A DNA stretch of 16,875 nt from Betaproteobacteria bacterium (GTDB lineage: Bacteria > Pseudomonadota > Gammaproteobacteria > Burkholderiales > SG8-39): the NCBI GenBank assembly GCA_007280315.1, contig QYQC01000209.1, forward strand, positions 1 through 16,875, read 5' to 3'. Positions 7,541 to 14,406 of the stretch are shown in pieces. Position 1 is the stretch's first letter, and each line of letters opens with the position of its first letter. The notes beneath the pieces are model-generated. The model was not told where the DNA came from. It saw only the letters and a list, made by a program, of their open reading frames with translations, and searched no databases. The translations under genes and the position numbers were made by a program.

Positions 7541-8266
7541 CTACTCTCCCCGCCCGATGACCTGCGGCGCAGCCTCCCCTTCGCGCAGGAACATCTCGAC
7601 TTCGATTTGGCCGCCGGGCGGCAGCACCACGAATTCCGAATGATCACCACCGATCAGTGCAGGCATGCGGATCAACTGTTCGAGCAGCGTCGTGGATCCA
7701 ATGATCTCTTCGTATTCCATGTTCCAGCGCTTGGCGCAGAACTCGGCCACCTTCATCGCCAGCGGGCGGCATTCCTCCAGTTCCTGCTGCGAATAGCCGA
7801 CCATGCACAGCTTGCGGTAGTGGCGATATTTCATCTCGACCAGATAATCGGCGGTTTCTTCGTCGTAGTCGCGCACGTAATCGAGGTAATCCTGCAGCGG
7901 CTCGTCCTTGGCTTCGAGCCAGCCGCGGGTGAGATAGTAGGTGTTGGGATTGGCGAAGAAGCGCTGCACGTAGCGCTGGTGCGAGCCGAGGAAAATGGCG
8001 ACGCAGTCGTGCGTGCGCGGGATGATCAGCGTGTGCGGGCCCGACTTCACCCCGAGCAGGCCGTTGCCGCACAAGCCGTAGCCGATGATCACATTGCTCG
8101 GTTCGGCGATTGCGTCGATCTCCTGCTGCAGCGCCGCGGCGAGTTTCTTCGGCGTGTTGTGCAGAATGATTTCCAGGTAAGTCACCGGCGTGCCTTCGGG
8201 CAGCAGTTGCTGCAAATGTTCCTGCATCACACGGCAGGCAATGATGGCGGTGGGACGTGCGCTCAT
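7541..8266 (-). CDS. DUF1638 family protein of the corrinoid operon
   Basis: The 241-residue product resembles DUF1638 proteins, which as I recall occur in archaea and bacteria beside corrinoid methyltransferase genes; no biochemical function is established to my knowledge. There is no signal peptide or membrane segment. Potential metal or redox residues recur in plausible motifs: ACR near residue 11, GYGLCGNG at 63-70, and RTHDCVAIFLGS at 84-95. The middle is rich in tyrosine and acidic residues (DYLDYVRDYDEETADY). The start at 8266 is chosen because an upstream extension to 8350 would lie within the preceding reductase gene and looks non-coding. It begins 10 bases after that gene's stop and is the last gene of the operon. 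A role in corrinoid or methyl-group handling is inference from context only. Confidence 0.82.
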   Translation of the reverse strand: MSARPTAIIACRVMQEHLQQLLPEGTPVTYLEIILHNTPKKLAAALQQEIDAIAEPSNVIIGYGLCGNGLLGVKSGPHTLIIPRTHDCVAIFLGSHQRYVQRFFANPNTYYLTRGWLEAKDEPLQDYLDYVRDYDEETADYLVEMKYRHYRKLCMVGYSQQELEECRPLAMKVAEFCAKRWNMEYEEIIGSTTLLEQLIRMPALIGGDHSEFVVLPPGGQIEVEMFLREGEAAPQVIGRGE

Positions 8267-8276
8267 GACATCGGAC

Positions 8277-9713
8277 TCATGCGTGCTCCGCGGGAGTGAG
8301 CCGGGAGTATGCAACCCAGGCGTGGGGCGCGGGTCGGTCTTTGAGCACACCCGATTCGCGCACCAGCTGCGGGATCAGGCGATCCTGCCGCGCCGCCATG
8401 ATATGCACGCCGGCGACGCCGCGGATTTCGCGTATCGCCTGGATCATTTCGACGCAGATTTTCGCGCCCTCGGCGCGCGCGTCCGCCGCGCCTTCGAGGC
8501 GCGCCACCACCGCGTCCGGAATGTGCACGCCCGGCACCTTGCTGCGCAACCAGCGCGCGGTCCGCGCCGACGCGACCGGCCCGACGCCGATGAGTATGCG
8601 GCAGCGCTGATCCAGCCCCTCGTCGCGAACGCGCTGCATGTAAGCGCGCAGCAATTCAAGATCGAAGCAATACTGCGTCTGCACGAACTGCGCTCCGGCG
8701 GCGACTTTTCGCGCGAGGCGCATCGGGCGCATGTCGAACGGCGGGGCGAACGGATTGTCGGCGCCGCCGAGGTAGAGGCGCGGGCTCACGCTGAGTTTGC
8801 GCCCGGACAAAAAGCGGCTTTCGTCGCGCAGGATGCGCGCGGTCTGCAGCAGCGACATGCTGTCCAGATCGCACACCGGCTTGGCGTCCGGATGATCGCC
8901 CACGACGGTGCTGTCGCCGGTGAGGCAAAGCAGGTTGCGTATGCCAAGCGCCGCTGCGCCGAGGATGTCGCCCTGGATCGCTATGCGGTTGCGGTCGCGG
9001 CAGGTGATCTGCATCACCGGTTCGCAGCCCGACTGCAGCAGCAGCGCGGATACGCCGAGGCTCGACATGTGGCAGTTGGCGCCGCTACCGTCGGTGACAT
9101 TGATCGCATCCACATTTCCGCGAAAATGTTCGAGCTGCGCGTACACCTCGGCCGGGTCGGCGGAATCGGGTGGAGAAAATTCCGCCGTCACCGCAAACGT
9201 GCCGGAATTGAGCAGCGCTTCGAAGCGGCTGCCTGACGCAGTCGCCGGCGCGCCGCACAGCGGCGGCGGAACATGCTCGCCGCGGGCGAGGCGCATCCAG
9301 CTCGAACTGCCGGCGTGGCGCGCATTCGCCGGCGGATTCGGCAGCATGGTGAGCGCGCCGGCGGTCATGCGCGTGGTACCGCGCCAGCCCTCGACCCACA
9401 CGCACTGCATCTGCGGATCCACCTCGCAGCCGCCATCGGGCCGCACGCCGCCGCAGGGGCCGTTGCGCACCGACTTCGGGCAATTCATCGGGCACGCCAT
9501 GCCGTTGACCGAAAGCAGGCAGTGGCCGCACATGCGACAGTCGAACATCAGTCCCTTGAAGTTGCGCTCCAGCGGCAACAGCGCGGTTTCGATGCGCGCG
9601 AATCCGAGCGTGCGAAACAGCGGTGCGCACATCGCCAGCACGGACGACAGCAGACGGTACATGCGTTCCATCAGACCCGCGTGCCGCACCGACCATAGAC
9701 GCACGACGCGCAT
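8277..9713 (-). CDS. Fused MetV-like (MTHFR_C, Cys-rich) and MetF-like methylenetetrahydrofolate reductase
   Basis: The 478-residue protein joins two parts that are separate polypeptides (MetV and MetF) in many acetogens. Residues 50-110 carry the cysteine-rich MetV-type domain: C59, C62, C65, C74, C78, C87, C96 and C104, including CPMNCPK and NGPCGG. From about residue 160 the FAD-dependent MetF barrel follows, with the AEFSPP motif (catalytic-type Glu178), NVTDGSGAN, and LLCLTGDST (Asp267, the FAD-side Asp). In this operon it most likely runs in the oxidative direction, turning methyl-THF made by the methyltransferase into methylene-THF, as proposed for MetF2 in chloromethane users. ATG 9713 has GGGAG seven bases upstream and lies 2 bases after the RACo stop, so the pair is coupled. 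The open frame extends further upstream but only as a shadow. The electron acceptor is unknown. Confidence 0.9.
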   Translation of the reverse strand: MRVVRLWSVRHAGLMERMYRLLSSVLAMCAPLFRTLGFARIETALLPLERNFKGLMFDCRMCGHCLLSVNGMACPMNCPKSVRNGPCGGVRPDGGCEVDPQMQCVWVEGWRGTTRMTAGALTMLPNPPANARHAGSSSWMRLARGEHVPPPLCGAPATASGSRFEALLNSGTFAVTAEFSPPDSADPAEVYAQLEHFRGNVDAINVTDGSGANCHMSSLGVSALLLQSGCEPVMQITCRDRNRIAIQGDILGAAALGIRNLLCLTGDSTVVGDHPDAKPVCDLDSMSLLQTARILRDESRFLSGRKLSVSPRLYLGGADNPFAPPFDMRPMRLARKVAAGAQFVQTQYCFDLELLRAYMQRVRDEGLDQRCRILIGVGPVASARTARWLRSKVPGVHIPDAVVARLEGAADARAEGAKICVEMIQAIREIRGVAGVHIMAARQDRLIPQLVRESGVLKDRPAPHAWVAYSRLTPAEHA

Positions 9714-9715
9714 TG

Positions 9716-11629
9716 TCAGTCTCCCAGTTGCGGCGCGCTCGCCGCGGAAAGTTCGGTGCAGGCGACGAACAGGTCCTGAAATTCGGCGCAGTTGGCAAGT
9801 TCGACCACGCGCATCTCGCCAGCCAGGCGGCGCGCGCGACGCCGGTCGCGGCGGTTGAACAGCGCCATGCGCGCGCCATCGCCGGCGGCGTTGCCGATCG
9901 ACTCGATGCGCTCGACTGGAACCGGCGGCACCATGCCGATGGCGACGATGTCGCGCGGCTCGAGATGATTGCCGAAGGTGCCGGCAAGGTATATGTGATC
10001 GAGCTCGGACACGCCCTGCTCGCGCAGCAGGATTTCGATGCCCGCGCGCAATGACGCTTTTCCCAGCTGCACGCTGCGCACATCCTGCTGGGTGAATACC
10101 AGGTCGCGCCCGGTGCGACTGCCGATCCCGGGCACCAGCAGCGCTTCCATCTGACCGGTGCGCTCGCTGCGGCGCAGCCGCGGATGCGAATCCGGCGACG
10201 CAAACGCGCCGTCGGTGCCGACCAGACCCGCGCCCACCAGCGCAGTCACGGCGGATATCACGCCGGAGCCGCACAGGCCCACCGGCCGGCGGTCGCGTTC
10301 ACCCTCCCCAGGGATCGCGGCCCAGCGAATCGCGCCGCCCGGCTCCACCCAGACGCGCTCGATCGCTCCGGGCGCCGCGCGCACGCCGCAGGCGATGTGC
10401 GCACCCTCGTACACCGGCCCGGTGGCGCAGGAAGCGGCGGTAAGCACGCCGTTCTTCGCCAGCACGATTTCACCGTTGGTACCGATGTCCACCAGCAGAT
10501 TGTTGCCGCGGTAGAATTCCGGCCCGCGCGTGAGCACCGCGCCGAGCGTGTCGCCACCGATATAGCCGGCCGGCATCGGCAGCACGAACACCGGCGCACC
10601 CGGGATGATGTCCAGTCCCAGGCTCGCGGCCTCCACCTCGACGCCTTCGGCCAGCACCGGCAGGTAGGGTCCCCGGCCGAGCGGTTCGGGATTGATGCCA
10701 AGCAGGATGTGCTGCATGGTCGGATTGCCGACCACCACCGCATCGGCGATGTCCTCCTGCGAAACGCCGGCTTCAGCGGCAGCCTCTGCGATCATGCGGT
10801 TGAGTTCATCGATCACGCGTTTCTGCAGTGTGGCGAGCATCGCAATGTCCGCCTGGATGCAGGTCATGCGCCCGATGACGTCTTCGCCGTAGGCTGCCTG
10901 CGGGTTGCCCGCGGTGCGCACGGCGACGATCTCCCCCTTCGCCAGATCGCACAGGAAAAGCACCATCGACGTGGTGCCGATGTCGATGGCAAGGCCGTAG
11001 AGCCCGCGCGCCTCGCCAGCGCGCAACCGAATCACGCGCTTGTGCGCGAGCGTCGCCGTAACCCGCGCGCTCGAATCGAAATCCGGCTGGCGCGAAAACT
11101 CCGCCAGGGTCGCGAGCGGCAGCGACGCGACGCGACGGTCGGCGCGCGCCAGCGCCGCGACGATGCGCGCGGCCAGCGCGCGCGGCGGACCGGCGGATGA
11201 GGGCTCCACATCGATCGCCAGGTGCGCCACCGCGGGGGCGAGCGCGACACGGGTGACGGTATAGGGCTTGCGCGGCGAATTCTTCAGCGCCTGGCTCTCC
11301 GGCGGCACCGACACGCATACTTCGCCGTGCACCTCGGCCATGCACGCCAGACGGTAGATCTGCCCGCACCCGGCGCGCGGCAGCAAATCCGCTTCCTCTG
11401 CAGTGACAGGAGACAGGGCGCCTTCGGCGGCGCTCTCCACGCTGACCAGGCAGGTGCCGCACTTGCCGCGTCCGCCACACACCGCCTTGATGCCCACGCC
11501 GGTTTTCCAGGCCCCGAGCAGAAGATGATCTCCGAGCGCAACCTCGGTGCGGCGCGAATCGGGCAGAAAGGTGATGCCGGCCTGCGCCTTCGTGATCCCG
11601 GAGGTGACGCCGCTACGCCGGATGGTCAT
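9716..11629 (-). CDS. RACo-type ATP-dependent reductive activator of corrinoid protein (2Fe-2S ferredoxin plus ASKHA domain)
   Basis: Corrinoid methyltransfer stalls when Co(I) oxidises to Co(II); RACo proteins restore it using ATP and a ferredoxin-like domain. This 637-residue protein has an N-terminal plant-type [2Fe-2S] domain with C51, C57, C60 and C96 in a C-x5-C-x2-C-xn-C pattern. A linker follows, then the large DUF4445/ASKHA ATPase part from about residue 210: LAIDIGTTSMVLF, VVVGNPTMQHILLG, the second nucleotide motif LLVDIGTNGEIVLA and CATGPVYEGAHIACG. It sits between the THF methyltransferase (45-base gap) and the reductase (2-base gap). All key motifs look intact. The start at 11629 has only a weak ribosome site, and a slightly later start cannot be excluded. 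Confidence 0.92.
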   Translation of the reverse strand: MTIRRSGVTSGITKAQAGITFLPDSRRTEVALGDHLLLGAWKTGVGIKAVCGGRGKCGTCLVSVESAAEGALSPVTAEEADLLPRAGCGQIYRLACMAEVHGEVCVSVPPESQALKNSPRKPYTVTRVALAPAVAHLAIDVEPSSAGPPRALAARIVAALARADRRVASLPLATLAEFSRQPDFDSSARVTATLAHKRVIRLRAGEARGLYGLAIDIGTTSMVLFLCDLAKGEIVAVRTAGNPQAAYGEDVIGRMTCIQADIAMLATLQKRVIDELNRMIAEAAAEAGVSQEDIADAVVVGNPTMQHILLGINPEPLGRGPYLPVLAEGVEVEAASLGLDIIPGAPVFVLPMPAGYIGGDTLGAVLTRGPEFYRGNNLLVDIGTNGEIVLAKNGVLTAASCATGPVYEGAHIACGVRAAPGAIERVWVEPGGAIRWAAIPGEGERDRRPVGLCGSGVISAVTALVGAGLVGTDGAFASPDSHPRLRRSERTGQMEALLVPGIGSRTGRDLVFTQQDVRSVQLGKASLRAGIEILLREQGVSELDHIYLAGTFGNHLEPRDIVAIGMVPPVPVERIESIGNAAGDGARMALFNRRDRRRARRLAGEMRVVELANCAEFQDLFVACTELSAASAPQLGD

Positions 11630-11674
11630 TGGACATCGCTCGATGCGGCCGGGGCCAGGGCTGGTGGACCCGGG

Positions 11675-12472
11675 TCAGACCAGCTTTCCGGCCTGGAACG
11701 CTTCGATGAAATTGACGCAGTATTCGTCGCGGCCGAACACCGCCTCGGCGGCGTAGAGCGTCGCCATCAGCTGCGTATCCGTCGGATCGATGATTGCCGC
11801 GTCCATGCCGTTGGCGATGGCGCCGGCGAGGAACGTACGGTTGACCAGTTTGCGCGCGGGCAAACCGTGCGACACATTGGTCAGGCCGCAGATGGTGTGC
11901 ACGCCGGGAAAGCGCGCCATGATTTCGCGCATCGCGCTCACCGTTGCGAGCCCCGAGGCGGAATCGGTCCCCACCGGAAACACCAGCGGATCGACGTAAA
12001 TGTCGTCGAGCACCATGCCGGCGGCGAGGAGGCGCTCCACCAGCAGGCTGGCGAGATCGACCTTTTCCGCGGCCGAGGCCGCGGGCACGCCCTCGCCCTG
12101 CGCCAGCGCGATCAGCTTCGCATTGTGCTCGCGCGCCAGCGGCAGAACGCGCGCGAATCGCTCGGGTTCCAGGTTGATGGAATTGATCATCGGCCGCTCG
12201 CCCCTGACGCGCGGCAACGCGGCGGCGAGCGCGTCGGGGTCCGGACTGTCGATGCACAGCGGCAGGTCGGTTTCGGCCTGGGCCGTGTCCACCAGCCAGC
12301 ACAGCAATTCGGTTTCGCGTCCCGGAAACGTACCTCCATTGAGGTCGATGTAATGCGCGCCGGCTTGCGCCTGAATACGCACCTCGTTCACTATCGCCGC
12401 AGTGTCGAGCCGTTCCAGCGCGGCGCGGATTGCCTTCCTCGAGGCGTTGATGCGTTCGGCGACGATCAGCAT
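11675..12472 (-). CDS. Methyltetrahydrofolate:corrinoid methyltransferase (AcsE/MtgA/CmuB-type, pterin-binding domain)
   Basis: The enzyme moves a methyl group between a corrinoid protein and tetrahydrofolate; in a demethylation operon it passes the methyl from Co(III)-CH3 to THF. The 265-residue TIM barrel (DHPS/MeTr fold) begins MLIVAERINASR. Residues matching the folate-binding set described for Moorella AcsE are in register: IDS with D75, PMINSIN with N97, VDPLV with D161 and GLTNVSHGLP with N199. It overlaps the upstream UroD-family gene by one base (TGATG), so translation is coupled. Length is normal for the family. MtgA, MtvA or CmuB function cannot be separated by sequence alone. Confidence 0.92.
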   Translation of the reverse strand: MLIVAERINASRKAIRAALERLDTAAIVNEVRIQAQAGAHYIDLNGGTFPGRETELLCWLVDTAQAETDLPLCIDSPDPDALAAALPRVRGERPMINSINLEPERFARVLPLAREHNAKLIALAQGEGVPAASAAEKVDLASLLVERLLAAGMVLDDIYVDPLVFPVGTDSASGLATVSAMREIMARFPGVHTICGLTNVSHGLPARKLVNRTFLAGAIANGMDAAIIDPTDTQLMATLYAAEAVFGRDEYCVNFIEAFQAGKLV

Positions 12473-13550
12473 CAGTACCTGCCGTATTTCTTCAGCGCCT
12501 TGGACATGGCCCAGACGTTGTCGATCTTGCAGTAGTCAGTAAGGCTGTTGGCGCTGCTGATCATGTAACCGCCTCCCTTGCCCGCCGCCGCAATGCGCTC
12601 CTTCACTTCCTTGTCCACTTCTTCCGGAGTGCCCAGGGTCAGGGTGTAATCGAGATCGATGTTGCCGATCAGGCACACTTTGTCCCCGTACTCCGCCTTC
12701 ATCCTGCCGATGTCCATGGCCGCGGGCTGAATCGGGTGGATGGCGTTCATGCCGAGTTTGATCAATCCGGGGAGTATCGGAAACAGATTGCCGTCGCTGT
12801 GAAAGGCCCACGGCTTTTTCATCGCATCGGCCACCATCTTCTGGTACGGAAAAAAGAACTCCTCGTACATCTCCATGTTGACCCAGGGCATCTTGGTGTC
12901 GGCATGGTCGTCGTTGGCCCAGTAGAAATCGAGATCCAGTTTATTCAGGTTTTCGACCACTTGCACCGACCATTCGGAAAAACGCCGGTGGATCTCCTTC
13001 ACCAGGTCCGGATCGTCGTACATCATGAGCGAGAATACGTCCAGCCCCATGCTCTCGATCGCGCTCGCGGTGCCGAGGCGGATGCGCGCGTACACCGCAT
13101 AGTCCTCGCGGTACTGCTCGATCCATTTCGCGATCTGTTCGTAGCGCGCGGGATGATTCGGGTCGGGCAGGAACTCGTCGAATAATTTAAGCGAATCGCG
13201 ATCGACCAGCAGGCCCTTCTTGACGAAGGTGCGCCCGCTCGGCTCCACCCCCATGTCGGCGATCCAGGGCGGCACGAAGTCGAAGGTGATTTTCTTCGGA
13301 AAATAGAACGATTCCTTCATCGACGCGGAGGTCTGCAGCGCCTGGCTCGCCGCGCCGGCGCGGCCGGTGGGGAAATGATAGCCGAAGCCGTCCATGCCCC
13401 CAGCGCGCGGCACAGTTCGCCCGGCGTATAGTCGGTGCGCCCGCCCATGATCTGGATCTGCAGCACTTCCTCGATTTCGTTTTCGACCCAGGGCACCTGG
13501 TCGGGTTGGCCGCGGTGCAGGGCCGTCATCACGCGTTCTTTGGGTGTCAT
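12472..13550 (-). CDS. UroD-family substrate:corrinoid methyltransferase, one-base frameshift
   Basis: The product belongs to the uroporphyrinogen-decarboxylase-like methyltransferases (relatives of MtaA, MtbA, the CmuA N-terminal domain and acetogen O-demethylases), which move a methyl between a small molecule and a corrinoid. The true N-terminus is MTPKERVMTALHRGQPD from ATG 13550, with GGGAG about nine bases upstream. After LCRALG near residue 50 the homology continues in another frame with MDGFGYHFPTG and runs intact to 12472. Adding one G to the run at 13397-13401 (C on the plus strand) restores a 359-residue protein. Later segments include MYDDPDLVKEIHRRF, WANDDHADTKMPW, AFHSDGNLFPIL, IHPIQP, IGNIDLDYTL and SSANSLTDY. 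The H-x-C zinc motif of MtaA/MtbA is H-x-D here. It may be a sequencing error or a real lesion; the substrate is unknown. Confidence 0.85.
13397..13401 (-). other. Frameshift site in the UroD-family methyltransferase
   Basis: A run of five C on the plus strand (five G in the gene) marks the switch between the two reading frames. The upstream frame reads LGAW and then nonsense; the downstream frame reads GGMDGFG. A sixth base in the run would join them. Homopolymer length errors are a common sequencing artefact, but slippage or a fixed mutation is possible too. Confidence 0.8.
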
Positions 13551-13574
13551 TTCTCGTGTCTCCCTGGTCTGTGC

Positions 13575-14210
13575 TTAGTGCAGCAGCTGGTTGCACTTCT
13601 CGACAGCGCCGTGCGCGTCCGAACCGTAGAAGTCGGCGCCGATTTCATCGGCAAATTTCTGCGTCACCGGTGCGCCGCCGATGCCGACCAGCACCTGCTT
13701 GCGCACGCCCGCGCTCTCCAGCGCCAGGATGGTCTTGCGCATGCTGTCCATGGTGAGCGTGATCAGCGCGCTCATCAGAATGAATTGCGGTGCTTCGGTC
13801 TTCACTGCATTCACGAACGCCTCGGCGCTCACGTCCACCCCCAGGTCGACGACCTCGTAGCCGCCGCCCTCGAGCATGATCTTGACGATGTTCTTGCCGA
13901 TATCGTGAAAGTCGCCGGCAACCGTTCCCACCAGCGCCTTTCCCTTCTTCTCGTAGGTGCCCTGTGCCAGGTAGGGTTTAAGCATCGCCAGCGCCTCGCT
14001 CATGGCGCGCGCGCCGAGCATCATCTGCGGCAGGAAGAATTCACCCGAGGAATACTTTTCCCCAACTACCGACATCGCCGGGATTAGCGCGTCGTTCATT
14101 ACCGTCTTGGCGTCGATGCCCTCGGCCAGGGCGCGCTTCACCTCCTCCATCAGCTCGACGCGCTTGCCTCTGATGCATTTCTCCTTGATCGTTTCGAGTA
14201 TGGCTGCCAT
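13575..14210 (-). CDS. Corrinoid (B12-binding) methyl-carrier protein, MtaC/MtbC/MtvC type
   Basis: This 211-residue protein carries the cobamide through the methyl-transfer cycle. Residues 1-88 form the helical cap domain (ALIPAMSVVGEKYSSGEFFLPQMMLGARAM). The Rossmann B12 domain starts at about 90 with GTVAGDFHDIGKNIV; H102 in the D-x-H-x-x-G motif is the lower axial cobalt ligand, and MSALIT near 150 and GIGGAPVT near 178 complete the base-off signature. Length is typical. A strong ribosome site (GGGAGGAAG) lies about eight bases before ATG 14210. It is the first gene of the six-gene operon, 24 bases before the UroD-family partner, so the methyl donor protein and its carrier are made together. 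The 5' region contains the FNR-like box and palindrome described separately. Confidence 0.95.
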   Translation of the reverse strand: MAAILETIKEKCIRGKRVELMEEVKRALAEGIDAKTVMNDALIPAMSVVGEKYSSGEFFLPQMMLGARAMSEALAMLKPYLAQGTYEKKGKALVGTVAGDFHDIGKNIVKIMLEGGGYEVVDLGVDVSAEAFVNAVKTEAPQFILMSALITLTMDSMRKTILALESAGVRKQVLVGIGGAPVTQKFADEIGADFYGSDAHGAVEKCNQLLH

Positions 14211-14274
14211 GGTTGCGCTTCCTCCCGTGTTGATACGCAGTCGCCGCTGACACTACAGTTGCGGATGCCCGCTT

Positions 14275-14280
14275 AATATA
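14275..14280 (-). promoter_or_regulatory. Predicted extended -10 of the corrinoid operon promoter
   Basis: On the minus strand TG-A-TATATT gives a TGn extended -10 (5 of 6 to TATAAT). The predicted start is near 14268, leaving a leader of about 58 bases to the ATG at 14210. The FNR-type box is centred about 42 bases upstream of that start, the spacing of a class II FNR promoter. No separate -35 hexamer is needed in that layout. Confidence 0.6.
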
Positions 14281-14292
14281 TCAGTGATATAT
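14276..14292. promoter_or_regulatory. Perfect 17-bp palindrome, candidate repressor operator
   Basis: ATATATCA-G-TGATATAT is an exact inverted repeat with a single central base. It covers most of the predicted -10 of the corrinoid operon, so a bound protein would block RNA polymerase. Its form resembles operators of GntR-type (FadR/VanR-like) regulators, but no regulator gene is in the window and the family is a guess. Confidence 0.65.
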
Positions 14293-14303
14293 GAGGTGTC
14301 GAT

Positions 14304-14317
14304 TTGATCTGGATCAA
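14304..14317. promoter_or_regulatory. FNR/ANR-type box
   Basis: TTGAT-CTGG-ATCAA matches the FNR consensus TTGAT-N4-ATCAA at all ten defined positions; the repeat extends one base further on each side (TTTGATC/GATCAAA). It lies between the divergent corrinoid operon and ugpQ. A good -10 is found at the right distance only on the leftward side, so the corrinoid operon is the likely target. Confidence 0.7.
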
Positions 14318-14406
14318 AATGGCCGCAGACGCGCCGCAATCACCGGCGTTTCTGCTAAGGTGTTGCGCCGTAACCTCTTTATTGATGCTTTCAACGGCTG
14401 CCCACC

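Noticed and set aside
8190..9236. Long plus-strand open frame opposite the MetVF gene
   Set aside because: It is antisense to a strongly supported enzyme, has no family motif, and has the Arg/Ala/His-rich composition typical of shadow frames in GC-rich DNA. The plus-strand frames at 8908-9858 and 11222-12535 were rejected for the same reason.
9714..10274. Upstream extension of the MetVF frame to 10274
   Set aside because: The added part is low-complexity Arg/Ala-rich shadow of the RACo gene; the ATG at 9713 has a ribosome site and directly follows the RACo stop.
13402..13596. Start of the UroD-family gene at 13596 in a single frame
   Set aside because: The N-terminal part in that frame is Arg/Pro-rich nonsense, while the frame from 13550 gives the family N-terminus. 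A frameshift explains both.
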